In this document: piece after piece, positions 32,121 through 39,710 of the stretch | How the letters are laid out: every line of letters starts with the position of its first letter | Position numbering within the stretch: the first letter of the stretch is position 1 | NCBI RefSeq assembly: GCF_042139015.1 | Contig: NZ_JBHIKY010000006.1 | Span: 1-64,000, forward strand | Origin: JBHIKY01 sp042139015 | GTDB lineage: Bacteria; Bacillota; Bacilli; Bacillales; Marinococcaceae | Length of the DNA stretch: 64,000 nucleotides | Direction of reading: 5' to 3' | Translations under genes and position numbers: made by a program | Notes under the pieces: model-generated | Told to the model about the DNA's origin: nothing | The model's database searches: none | The model's input: only the letters and a program-made list of their open reading frames with translations

Positions 32121-33755
32121 ATGTCTTTAGAAAGGATTATTGTAGAGAACTACAAACATTTTCAAGATTTAGATTTATATATAAACAATGATATGAATGT
32201 GTTAATTGGAAATAATGGAACGGGAAAATCTTCAATTCTAGAGATGGTACATTTGGCATTAACAGGTTATCTTCGAAATCGACCTATTTATCATGAAATT
32301 AATCCATACCTTTTTAATATAGAGACTACAAAAAAATTTCTTGAGGAAGCTATACGTTACCGAAATGAAGAGATTGAGACAGTGACTCCACCAACAATAA
32401 TGATTGAAATATTTTTTTCTGAGGATGAAGATCAAGACTTAAATAAGTTTCGTGGAAGTGAAAACTCAGAGACCAAGGATCATCTGGGATTTACTTTTAA
32501 AATAAAATTTGACGAGAGGTACGAGGAGGAGTATTTAGAATACCTAAAAAATAAAGAGATATCTTTTATTCCAACTGAATTCTATATGGTAGAGTGGAAA
32601 AGTTTCGGTGATCATAATATTACCCCACGATCAATACCTTTTAAATCATATTTTATAGATTCTAGTGATTCATCCTTTAGTCAATTACCACAAAAACATT
32701 TTATGGGAATAATTGATAATACATTAGAGAAAAAGCAACGAGCAAATCTTTCAGTATTGTATCGTGAATACAAAGAGCAGTTTGCAAAACATGAAGAAGT
32801 GAGAAAATTAAATAAAAGTTTGAATGAGAAGAAACAAGGTTCATTTAGTGAAGAAGACTCTTCAGAAATAGCCCTTTCATTAGATGTCAGTCGTAAAACA
32901 AGTTGGGAAACTGCTGTAAACGCATATATTGATAACATTCCATTTGAAAATATCGGAACTGGGAATCAAAATATGTTGAAATCAGTTTATGCAGTACAGA
33001 ATCGAAGAGAAAAACAGACTATATTGTTAATGGAAGAGCCTGAGAATCACTTATCTTTTGCAAACATGCGAAAATTACTTAATCGGTTGATGGAATTATC
33101 CGACGATCAACAAATCTTCGTATCAACACATGAATCATATATCCTAAACAAACTACATTTAAATAAACTTATTTTACTTAGCAAATGGGGAAATAGTTCA
33201 TTTAATGAATTATCTAAAGATACTGTTAGATATTTTCAAAAACTTCCTAGTTATAATACATTACGCTTTATTTTATCAAGTAAAGTCATATTAGTGGAAG
33301 GCCCAGCAGATGAATTGATTGTAACTAAATGTTATATGGATCAACATAATGGGAAGACACCTCTAGACGATGGTGTCGATGTTTTTAGTGTAAACGGATT
33401 ATCATTTAAACGTTTTTTAGATATTGCAAAACTAATAGAGATAAATACCTGTGTGGTAACCGATAACGACGGAAATTTCCAGCAAAATATAGAGAACAAA
33501 TATATGGAATATAGAATGCCTTATATTAAAATATGTGCTGACACGAATAACAATTTAAACACTCTCGAACCTCAGCTTTTATTTAAAGGTAATAATTTTG
33601 AGCGTCTTAAAAAGGTGTTAAAGAAACCTGATATTACTATAGAAGAGATGAATAAATTTATGGAAGGTAATAAAACAGATTGGGCATTAGAAGTATTTCT
33701 TGATCAGGAAGAAAATTTTGAGTATCCGAGGTATATTTTAGATGCTGTACATTAA
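32121..33755 (+). CDS. gajA: OLD-family ATPase/TOPRIM nuclease, GajA-like
   Basis: A 544-residue protein. The N-terminal ABC-type ATPase has Walker A GNNGTGKSS (~30-38) and Walker B LLMEEPENHLSF, followed by STHESYIL. The C-terminal TOPRIM domain has VILVEGPADE (~391-400, catalytic Glu) and VVTDNDGN (~446-453). ATPase plus TOPRIM followed by a UvrD-like helicase is the Gabija arrangement, in which GajA nicks DNA when nucleotide levels fall. It is slightly shorter than the reference GajA (578 aa). It overlaps the next gene by 14 bases. Class 2 OLD nucleases are the alternative family. Confidence 0.85.
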   Translation: MSLERIIVENYKHFQDLDLYINNDMNVLIGNNGTGKSSILEMVHLALTGYLRNRPIYHEINPYLFNIETTKKFLEEAIRYRNEEIETVTPPTIMIEIFFSEDEDQDLNKFRGSENSETKDHLGFTFKIKFDERYEEEYLEYLKNKEISFIPTEFYMVEWKSFGDHNITPRSIPFKSYFIDSSDSSFSQLPQKHFMGIIDNTLEKKQRANLSVLYREYKEQFAKHEEVRKLNKSLNEKKQGSFSEEDSSEIALSLDVSRKTSWETAVNAYIDNIPFENIGTGNQNMLKSVYAVQNRREKQTILLMEEPENHLSFANMRKLLNRLMELSDDQQIFVSTHESYILNKLHLNKLILLSKWGNSSFNELSKDTVRYFQKLPSYNTLRFILSSKVILVEGPADELIVTKCYMDQHNGKTPLDDGVDVFSVNGLSFKRFLDIAKLIEINTCVVTDNDGNFQQNIENKYMEYRMPYIKICADTNNNLNTLEPQLLFKGNNFERLKKVLKKPDITIEEMNKFMEGNKTDWALEVFLDQEENFEYPRYILDAVH

Positions 33756-34809
33756 AAGAATTATACAGGCTGGCGCTGGCACAGGAAAAACAACGCTACT
33801 CATTAATGAAGCCCAACAATTAATGTTAGAAGGGAAAGTTCTTTACCTTACATTTACAAGAAACAATTTACGTTCGATGAAAGAGGATATTGTTAAAAAA
33901 GAGGGAATTGTCCCACAAAAAATTGAATGTCGAACTTGGATAGAATTTTTGCTCAACGAGTTAGCAAAACCTTATCGTAAGATGTTAGGTATGCCACCCA
34001 TTGAAGGTCTAGATAATACCAGGGAGAGTGAGATCCCGAAAATAAAGGGAGTGAATTCTAAAACTAAACGCTATTATATAAATAAGCAAAATAATCTTTA
34101 TTCTGAAAGATTGGCACAATTTGTTGTTAATGCTAATTATATCACTAAAGGTTGTATATCTAACAGAATACAAAAGATGTATAGTACTGTTCTTATTGAT
34201 GAGATACAAGATTTAAATGGACATGACTTGGAAGTTTTAAGGTTATTATATTATTTGGATTGTAATATCATCTTGGTTGGAGACCATAGACAATCAACTT
34301 ATTCAACAAATACTAGTCGAATGCATACACAGTACAAAAATGAGAAAATCTTTAATTTCTTTATAACAGAAATGGGAATTTCTAATATTGAGTCATTAAA
34401 CATATGTTATCGATGTAATCAGGAGATATGCGATTTCGTTAATCCTCTTTTTAATGATCTGAACTTAATAGCTGACATTCAACGTAAACGACATGATACT
34501 GAAGGTATTTATCTTATAGATAATCAAGAAAGCTTACTTGATTATGTAGAGGAAAACTCACCTACGCTCCTTTACTATGATCGTAGATCTTTACCGAGGG
34601 CTAAAAAATTGGGTTTGCCAAATCACATAGAACATATGACGTTCGGAAATTCTAAAGGATTAACAAGGAACCATGTTTTAATTTTTCCTACCAAGAATAT
34701 AAAAAATCATGCGATAGGACGCGAATCAAATATAAAAGGACAAACATTGGCAAAATATTACGTAGCACTCACTCGAGCAAAACATTCAGTTGCTATCTAT
34801 ATTGGATAA
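33742..34809 (+). CDS. gajB: UvrD-like helicase, GajB-like, short form
   Basis: A 355-residue SF1 protein. Walker A AGAGTGKTT (~9-17), motif Ia YLTFTRNN, Walker B LIDEIQDL (~150-157), motif III VGDHRQSTY (~178-186), an Arg-containing RCNQEI segment and C-terminal motif VI YYVALTRAKHS (~340-350) are all visible. Reference GajB proteins are ~490 residues; here the region between motifs III and VI is compact. It overlaps gajA by 14 bases, implying obligatory co-expression. After it 130 bases of AT-rich DNA without a gene lead to the right end of the insert. Confidence 0.82.
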   Translation: MLYIKRIIQAGAGTGKTTLLINEAQQLMLEGKVLYLTFTRNNLRSMKEDIVKKEGIVPQKIECRTWIEFLLNELAKPYRKMLGMPPIEGLDNTRESEIPKIKGVNSKTKRYYINKQNNLYSERLAQFVVNANYITKGCISNRIQKMYSTVLIDEIQDLNGHDLEVLRLLYYLDCNIILVGDHRQSTYSTNTSRMHTQYKNEKIFNFFITEMGISNIESLNICYRCNQEICDFVNPLFNDLNLIADIQRKRHDTEGIYLIDNQESLLDYVEENSPTLLYYDRRSLPRAKKLGLPNHIEHMTFGNSKGLTRNHVLIFPTKNIKNHAIGRESNIKGQTLAKYYVALTRAKHSVAIYIG

Positions 34810-34939
34810 TAAATCCTTGGTAAACTTTTAAATTAATAGATAAAAATACAGGAGATAAAACCTTTGATTAAAAAAGAACAAATTTTAATGATAAGATTAA
34901 TTTAGAACCAAGAGTTTTTAGTCGAATTTTATTAACTTT

Positions 34940-34953
34940 GGTGGTGTAGGAGA
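34940..34953. repeat. Right 14-bp direct repeat of the pdp insertion
   Basis: GGTGGTGTAGGAGA, identical to 27852-27865, directly followed by the host pdp codons for DKTTLIIGP. Confidence 0.8.
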
Positions 34954-35989
34954 TAAAACTACATTAATTATTGGACCACTGGTGGCAGCCTTGGAAATTC
35001 CGGTGGCTAAAATGTCAGGGAGAGGGCTGGGCCACACAGGTGGTACGATTGATAAACTGGAGGCCTTTTCAGGCTTTCGCACAGAAATAAGCCAAAGTGA
35101 ATTTGTACGTCTGGTCAATGAAAATAAAATTGCAGTAGCAGGGCAAAGTGGTAATTTAACTCCTGCTGATAAGAAACTGTATGCTCTTCGAGATGTAACT
35201 GCTACTGTAGATTCGATCCCATTAATAGCGAGCTCGGTTATGAGTAAAAAAATAGCTGCTGGCGCTGATGCGATAGTTCTTGATGTAAAAACTGGCTCAG
35301 GTGCTTTCATGGAAAAGCTTGATGATGCGAAAAAGCTTGCTCAAGCAATGGTGGATATTGGAAACTCATTAAACAGAAAAACAATGGCAGTTATTTCAGA
35401 TATGAACCAGCCGCTTGGCAGATTCGTAGGGAACGCGCTCGAAGTGAAGGAAGCCATAGAAACATTGCAGGGTAATGGACCGGAAGATCTTCACGAATTG
35501 AGCTTGCAGCTTGCAACTCATATGGCAATACTTGCTGGAAAAGTATCAACCGAAGCAGAAGGACGCTCACTTGTGGAAAAAGTTCTGCAGAGCGGAGCAG
35601 CACTGGAGAAAATGAAATCATTCATTCAGGCACAGGGAGGATCCGTTGAAGCAGTAATTAATCCAGAGCTTCTTGCTTCTGCTTCTTATAAAATCAATGT
35701 GCTCTCTGAGGAATCAGGAGCAGTCAAAGCAATGAATGCAGCACAAATCGGGAAAGCGGCCATGATGCTTGGAGCAGGAAGAGCTACAAAAGATGACAGC
35801 ATAGATCATGCGGTTGGTATTGAGCTTCATAAAAAAATCGGTGACGAAGTGAAAAAGGGCGAAGTTCTGGCTGTTCTCCACTCCAATCAGGAGTCAGTGG
35901 AGCAGACAATGACCTTACTTCGGGATGCTTATACCTTTAGTAAGGAGACAGTTCAGGCACCAACTTTAATTTACGATACGATACAATAA
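34940..35989 (+). pseudogene. pdp: 3' part of the interrupted host pdp
   Basis: Codons from GGVGDK to the natural end of pyrimidine-nucleoside phosphorylase (~349 codons), with host-like codon use and no internal stop. It contains SGRGLGHTGGTIDK and SGAFMEKL. The first 89 codons, including the phosphate-binding Lys-His-Ser, are 7 kb away at 27600-27868. A product could start only at ATG 34982 without an SD and would lack the alpha domain, so it is presumed inactive. The absence of decay suggests a recent insertion or continued excision. Confidence 0.9.
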
Positions 35990-36114
35990 AGCGGAGGGGT
36001 CTGTATCAAAAGCCCTTAACGTAAAATACCATGGACGCCCGCCTCACTGATACGCATCAAAAAAAGCTGATTCATAGTATAATCTTGGAAAGTGACCACT
36101 AGGTTACTCATAAA

Positions 36115-36178
36115 AATCGCCTTCTTTCGTTAATGGTTGTGGTGACTTCATTACACCGAAAGAGGCGATTTTTTTTGT
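36115..36178 (+). terminator. Stem with T run, terminator or end of a small RNA
   Basis: AATCGCCTTCTTTCG (36115-36129) pairs with CGAAAGAGGCGATT (36157-36170, one bulge), followed by eight T. A TATAAT-like element at ~36077-36083 could start a ~100-base RNA. It is 125 bases after the pdp stop. Confidence 0.6.
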
Positions 36179-36469
36179 ATAGGAAACTGGAAAAAGGAGC
36201 TGTCAAAAGTAGGCCACTGAAAAAGTCCTTTAAAATCTGAAAGAGCTGTTAACGTTTGTTGTGGGTTCTCACGAATCGCTTATCTGTGGATGCTTGCCAA
36301 GGTGTTATAAACCTGGGGCCGAAACCAAATGCAAAGTGATTATACTTTGATTGAAGAACGGAAGGCGGCGCCTCCGGGTCGATTAAATCCGGCCACGTCC
36401 TGTGGCCAACATCGACACTAGCACGTCCTGTGCGTCGTGGGAATAGATTGCGGGAAAGACGCCGTAGAA

Positions 36470-36545
36470 GCGTCAACTGTCGCTGAGACCAAGCCCGCGG
36501 AAAGCGTACGTCTGCAGAGATGAAATCAACAAAATTTCTTTCTTA
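36470..36545. repeat. Dispersed intergenic repeat, copy 2 (inverted relative to copy 1)
   Basis: The reverse complement of this stretch shares with 2796-2870 the blocks TTGTTGATTTCATC, CTGCAG, ACGCTTTCC and GGGCTTGGTC in the same order. Confidence 0.65.
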
Positions 36546-36556
36546 TTATTTAAATA

Positions 36557-36706
36557 GGGACTGTATCAAAAGATTATAATCTATTAACTTCATCCCCAAA
36601 ATAATCCCGTATCACTATAAAAGTGGTACGGGATAACTTGTTATGGTGTGATTTTAACCACAAGAGCGGGGACTAAAATTTTTTTAAATGTCTTTTGATA
36701 CAGCCC
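36557..36706. mobile_element. MITE-like element of ~150 bp
   Basis: It begins GGGACTGTATCAAAAGA and ends TCTTTTGATACAGCCC, terminal inverted repeats of ~16 bases (one insertion). It contains an internal hairpin ATCCCGTATCAC...GTGGTACGGGAT and no ORF. A second, partial copy of the terminus lies at ~35999. I found no clear target duplication. It ends 14 bases before the dacF promoter. Confidence 0.7.
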
Positions 36707-36719
36707 TTCCTATTCTTTT

Positions 36720-36749
36720 GTATAAGTGAAGAAAAAAATGGAAATGCTA
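36720..36749 (+). promoter_or_regulatory. Sigma-F-type promoter of dacF
   Basis: GTATA (36720-36724), a 15-base spacer and GGAAATGCTA (36740-36749) fit the forespore sigma-F pattern GYATA-15-GGnnAnAnTR with one mismatch. dacF of Bacillus is known to be sigma-F dependent. Confidence 0.6.
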
Positions 36750-36777
36750 ACGTTATCTTGTTTAAGAGGTGACGGAA

Positions 36778-37953
36778 ATGATGTTAAAAATGAACATAAA
36801 AATGCTCGTACTTATGATAACAGTGCTTGTGCTCGTTCCTTCAAATGTATCTGCGGAAGAGGAGAAATCAGAATTTGCAAAAGATGCAAAAGCAGCCATC
36901 TTAATAGAATCAAATTCTGGCGAAGTACTGGCTGAAAAAAATAGTGAAGAGCAGCTGCCGCCGGCAAGTATGACTAAAATAATGACAATGCTGTTAATTA
37001 TGGAAGCTCTTGAAGAGGAAAAAATTAATTTAAATGACAAAGTAATTGCCAGTGAAAGGGCAGCTTCGATGGGGGGGTCACAAATTTTTCTCGAAGAAGG
37101 CGAGGAAATGAGTGTGAAGGACCTGCTGAAGGGAATCGCAGTTGCTTCGGGCAATGACGCATCTGTAGCTATGGCTGAATATTTATCAGGTTCAGAAGAA
37201 AAGTTTGTAGAGAAAATGAATGAAAGAGCAGAACAGCTCGGTGCAAACAGAACTCAATTTCAAAATGCCACCGGACTACCGGCAGAAGATCATTATACTA
37301 CTGCAAATGATCTAGCGCTTATTAGTAAAGAACTCCTTCGGCATAAGGATATTTTATCCTACACGAGTATTTATGAAGACTATTTACGAAAAGGCTCAAA
37401 GAAAGAATTCTGGCTGGTTAACACGAACCGGCTCGTGAAACATACAAAAGAAGTTGACGGTTTAAAAACCGGATATACGTCTGAAGCGAAATATAATTTA
37501 ACGGCTACTGCAGATCGGGAAGGCATGCGGGTGATCACCGTTGTAATGGGAGCTGACACGCCGTCGGACCGGAACAAGTATACAATGGAGCTGATTAAGC
37601 ACGCTTTCGATCAATATAAATATGTGGTTCTACAAAAAGCAGGTACACCGCTTGGTGATATTCGAATAGAAAAAGGTGCCGCTCCTGTAGCAAAAGCGAC
37701 GTTAACAGAGGACGCAGCTGTGGTTGTTCCTAAAAACGAAAAAGCAGACTCTTATAAGGTCAAAGTCGACATTGAGAAAAAACTGACTGCGCCTGTAAAA
37801 AAAGGTACGAAAGCAGGGGAAATTACGTATTACGATGGGAAAGATAAGATTTTAACGAAGCAGCTTGTGCTTGAGAAAGAAATAAAAACAGCTAATTGGG
37901 CAACGTTATTCAAACGAACTGTGTCGACGATGACCGGTCATAGTAAAAAGTAA
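36778..37953 (+). CDS. dacF: D-alanyl-D-alanine carboxypeptidase DacF
   Basis: A ~391-residue class C low-molecular-weight PBP with signal peptide. Active-site motifs: SMTK (Ser64), SGND and KTGYTSEAKYN. The C-terminal beta-rich domain (~270-370) is present, with an amphipathic end that would bind the membrane. It trims pentapeptides of spore cortex peptidoglycan. Start ATG 36778 follows SD AGAGGTG; GTG 36769 is part of that SD. It lies directly upstream of spoIIAA-AB-sigF, the classical order, with a sigma-F-like promoter. Confidence 0.93.
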   Translation: MMLKMNIKMLVLMITVLVLVPSNVSAEEEKSEFAKDAKAAILIESNSGEVLAEKNSEEQLPPASMTKIMTMLLIMEALEEEKINLNDKVIASERAASMGGSQIFLEEGEEMSVKDLLKGIAVASGNDASVAMAEYLSGSEEKFVEKMNERAEQLGANRTQFQNATGLPAEDHYTTANDLALISKELLRHKDILSYTSIYEDYLRKGSKKEFWLVNTNRLVKHTKEVDGLKTGYTSEAKYNLTATADREGMRVITVVMGADTPSDRNKYTMELIKHAFDQYKYVVLQKAGTPLGDIRIEKGAAPVAKATLTEDAAVVVPKNEKADSYKVKVDIEKKLTAPVKKGTKAGEITYYDGKDKILTKQLVLEKEIKTANWATLFKRTVSTMTGHSKK

Positions 37954-37988
37954 AAAAAAAGACTAATTTTACCGATTTCTAACTAGTT

Positions 37989-38026
37989 TTGTCGACAGTG
38001 AAGGAAGAACGGAAGACGGGGAAGAA
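37989..38026 (+). promoter_or_regulatory. Candidate Spo0A box and sigma-H promoter of spoIIA
   Basis: TTGTCGAC (37989-37996) is one base from the 0A box TTGTCGAA. GAAGGAAGA (38000-38008) and GGGGAAGAA (38018-38026) resemble sigma-H -35 and -10 elements at acceptable spacing. Their place before spoIIAA fits known control by Spo0A and sigma-H. Confidence 0.45.
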
Positions 38027-38072
38027 ACAATCAGTTGTATGAATGAACCACGATGGACAGGGGAGGCAGAAT

Positions 38073-38423
38073 ATGAATATGGAAATGGAATTAGAGCAGG
38101 TTAATAATGTGTTATGTATCCGGCTGCAGGGTGAGCTCGATCACCATTCATCTCAGAAATTAAGACTGCAGGTTGACGATTATTTAAAAAAGGGCACGGT
38201 GCGTCATATTATTTTTAATCTTGAGGCGCTGACGTTTATGGACAGCTCCGGTCTTGGGGTGATTCTTGGACGCTACAAGCAGATAAGTAAAAATGGCGGA
38301 GAAATGGTAGTTTGTTCCGTTACGACGCCGGTACAGAGGTTATTTGAATTGTCAGGTCTATACAAAATTGTAAGGCAGGAGAGCCGGGAACAGGATGCAC
38401 TTGAAAAACTGGGGGTGGCGTAA
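38073..38423 (+). CDS. spoIIAA: Anti-sigma-F factor antagonist SpoIIAA
   Basis: A 116-residue STAS-domain protein. FMDSSGLGVILGR contains Ser58, the residue phosphorylated by SpoIIAB. The dephosphorylated form frees sigma-F in the forespore. SD GGGGAGG lies 6 bases before ATG 38073; the frame open from 38043 runs through the SD. Confidence 0.95.
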   Translation: MNMEMELEQVNNVLCIRLQGELDHHSSQKLRLQVDDYLKKGTVRHIIFNLEALTFMDSSGLGVILGRYKQISKNGGEMVVCSVTTPVQRLFELSGLYKIVRQESREQDALEKLGVA

Positions 38424-38425
38424 CC

Positions 38426-38869
38426 GTGAAAAATGAAATGAAATTAGAATTCTCTGCGGTTAGTGAAAACGAGGCTTTTGCAAGGGTGAGTGTAGGCGCA
38501 TTTGCAGCTCAGCTTGACCCGAACATGGATGAACTTACGGAATTGAAGACGGTGGTTTCTGAGGCTGTTACGAATGCGATTATACACGGGTATCATGAAA
38601 ACCCTGCCTCCACTATCATTATAATGGTGCAGATTGATTCTGATGCGATTGAAATATCCATAAAGGATAATGGGGCAGGTATCGATAACATAGATAAAGC
38701 GAGAGAGCCTTTGTTTACAACGAAGCCTGAACTCGAGCGATCCGGCATGGGATTTACGATTATGGAAAACTTTATGGATGAGGTGGAAATAACATCTGAA
38801 CCCGGCCGCGGCACTACAGTTTATATGAAAAAGAAGCTAGCCCGCAGACGCCAGTCCTTATTTAATTAA
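38426..38869 (+). CDS. spoIIAB: Anti-sigma-F factor / kinase SpoIIAB
   Basis: A 147-residue GHKL-ATPase serine kinase that binds sigma-F and phosphorylates SpoIIAA. The ATP-binding boxes EAVTNAIIHGY, IKDNGAGI and ERSGMGFTIM are present. It starts at GTG 38426 with SD GGGGGTGG, 2 bases after the spoIIAA stop. Confidence 0.95.
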   Translation: MKNEMKLEFSAVSENEAFARVSVGAFAAQLDPNMDELTELKTVVSEAVTNAIIHGYHENPASTIIIMVQIDSDAIEISIKDNGAGIDNIDKAREPLFTTKPELERSGMGFTIMENFMDEVEITSEPGRGTTVYMKKKLARRRQSLFN

Positions 38870-38879
38870 GGTGCGGCCT

Positions 38880-39629
38880 ATGAATGTTAAACAGAAGGAC
38901 CATCAACCGCTGCAGGATGATAAGGTCAGGGAGCTTATTCGATTAAGCCAAAAGGGTGATAAGGAAGCCCGCAACACTATAATTCAGCGAAATACAAGAC
39001 TTGTTTGGTCTGTCGTACAACGTTTTCTTAATAGAGGATATGAAGCGGACGATTTATTCCAAATCGGGGTTATAGGATTAATTAAGTCAGTGGACAAATT
39101 TGACCTTTCATACGAGGTGAAATTCTCCACGTATGCTGTACCAATGATTATTGGAGAAATACAGCGATTTATCAGAGACGATGGAACGGTAAAGGTCAGC
39201 CGGTCTTTAAAAGAGCTGAATAACAAAATACGAAGAACAAAAGAGGAATTGACTAAAACACTAGGGTACATTCCAACTCTGCAGAATATTGCAGATGAGC
39301 TGGAGCTTCCCGTAGAAGAAATTGTTTTTGCTACTGAAGCGAACAGGTCCTTATCTTCGTTAAATGAAACGGTATATGAAAACGAAGGCGATCCAATTAC
39401 GCTTATGGACCAGATTGCAGAACAGGGAGAATCAGGCTGGTTTGAGCAGATTGCCTTGAAAGAGGGAATCGAGCAGCTGGAGGACAGAGAAAGACTAATA
39501 GTCTACCTTCGTTATTACAAAGATAAGACTCAGTCCGAGGTTGCCGGAAGGTTAGGAATTTCTCAGGTGCAGGTCTCCAGGCTTGAAAAAAGAATACTTG
39601 AAAAATTAAAAACCCAGCTGTCTGATTAA
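38880..39629 (+). CDS. sigF: RNA polymerase sigma-F factor
   Basis: A 249-residue sigma-70-family protein, the first forespore sigma factor. Region 2 (DDLFQIGVIGLIKSVDKFD, KFSTYAVPMIIGEIQRFIRD), region 3 (GYIPTLQNIADEL) and the region 4 helix-turn-helix (TQSEVAGRLGISQVQVSRLEK) are complete. AAGGTG precedes ATG 38880, so that start is preferred over GTG 38871. It ends in a terminator that contains the stop codon. Confidence 0.95.
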   Translation: MNVKQKDHQPLQDDKVRELIRLSQKGDKEARNTIIQRNTRLVWSVVQRFLNRGYEADDLFQIGVIGLIKSVDKFDLSYEVKFSTYAVPMIIGEIQRFIRDDGTVKVSRSLKELNNKIRRTKEELTKTLGYIPTLQNIADELELPVEEIVFATEANRSLSSLNETVYENEGDPITLMDQIAEQGESGWFEQIALKEGIEQLEDRERLIVYLRYYKDKTQSEVAGRLGISQVQVSRLEKRILEKLKTQLSD

Positions 39630-39646
39630 TGGCAGCTGGGTTTTTC
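39613..39646 (+). terminator. Terminator of the spoIIA operon
   Basis: CCCAGCTG (39613-39620) pairs with CAGCTGGG (39633-39640), then TTTTT. The sigF stop codon is in the loop. Confidence 0.92.
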
Positions 39647-39662
39647 CGTGCCCAAAAAATAA

Positions 39663-39691
39663 GTATGCTCTGGTTATTTCAGACAATACTA
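39663..39691 (+). promoter_or_regulatory. Candidate sigma-G promoter of spoVAA
   Basis: GTATG (39663-39667) and CAATACTA (39684-39691), 16 bases apart, resemble the forespore sigma-G pattern (GHATR, CATnCTA). They lie 20 bases before the spoVAA start. Confidence 0.45.
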
Positions 39692-39710
39692 AAAACTAGG
39701 AGGGATATTG

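Larger units (their letters stand above)
27866..34939. mobile_element. Defence-carrying insert of ~7.1 kb in pdp
   Basis: AT-rich DNA with codon use unlike its flanks interrupts the pdp reading frame. The 5' part (27600-27868) and 3' part (34940-35989) of the host gene join seamlessly if one copy of the 14-bp repeat and the insert are removed. Cargo: HTH domain, complete pdp, terminator, three unknown genes, a Gabija-type gene pair. I recognise no transposase, integrase or inverted terminal repeats. All genes run in the same direction as pdp. Confidence 0.85.
35990..36556. repeat. Gene-free patch of nested repeats
   Basis: No credible gene is found here. A terminal-repeat-like GTCTGTATCAAAAG occurs at ~35999-36012, similar to the MITE end at 36557. 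There is an imperfect 14-bp stem with T run at 36115-36178. A compound hairpin at 36378-36416 has GTCGAT/ATCGAC outside and GGCCAC-GTCCT-GTGGCC inside, then GCAC-GTCCT-GTGC (36421-36433) with the same loop. Copy 2 of the dispersed repeat follows at 36470-36545. Confidence 0.6.

Noticed and set aside
27866..34939. Prophage or ICE remnant
   Set aside because: There are no phage structural, replication or conjugation genes, and the size is only 7 kb. Cargo and ends fit a small defence island better.
34982..35989. 335-residue ORF as an independent second pyrimidine phosphorylase gene
   Set aside because: It has no SD, lacks the first ~100 residues including the phosphate-binding motif, and its upstream codons match the host pdp directly after the repeat. 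It is the 3' half of the interrupted gene.
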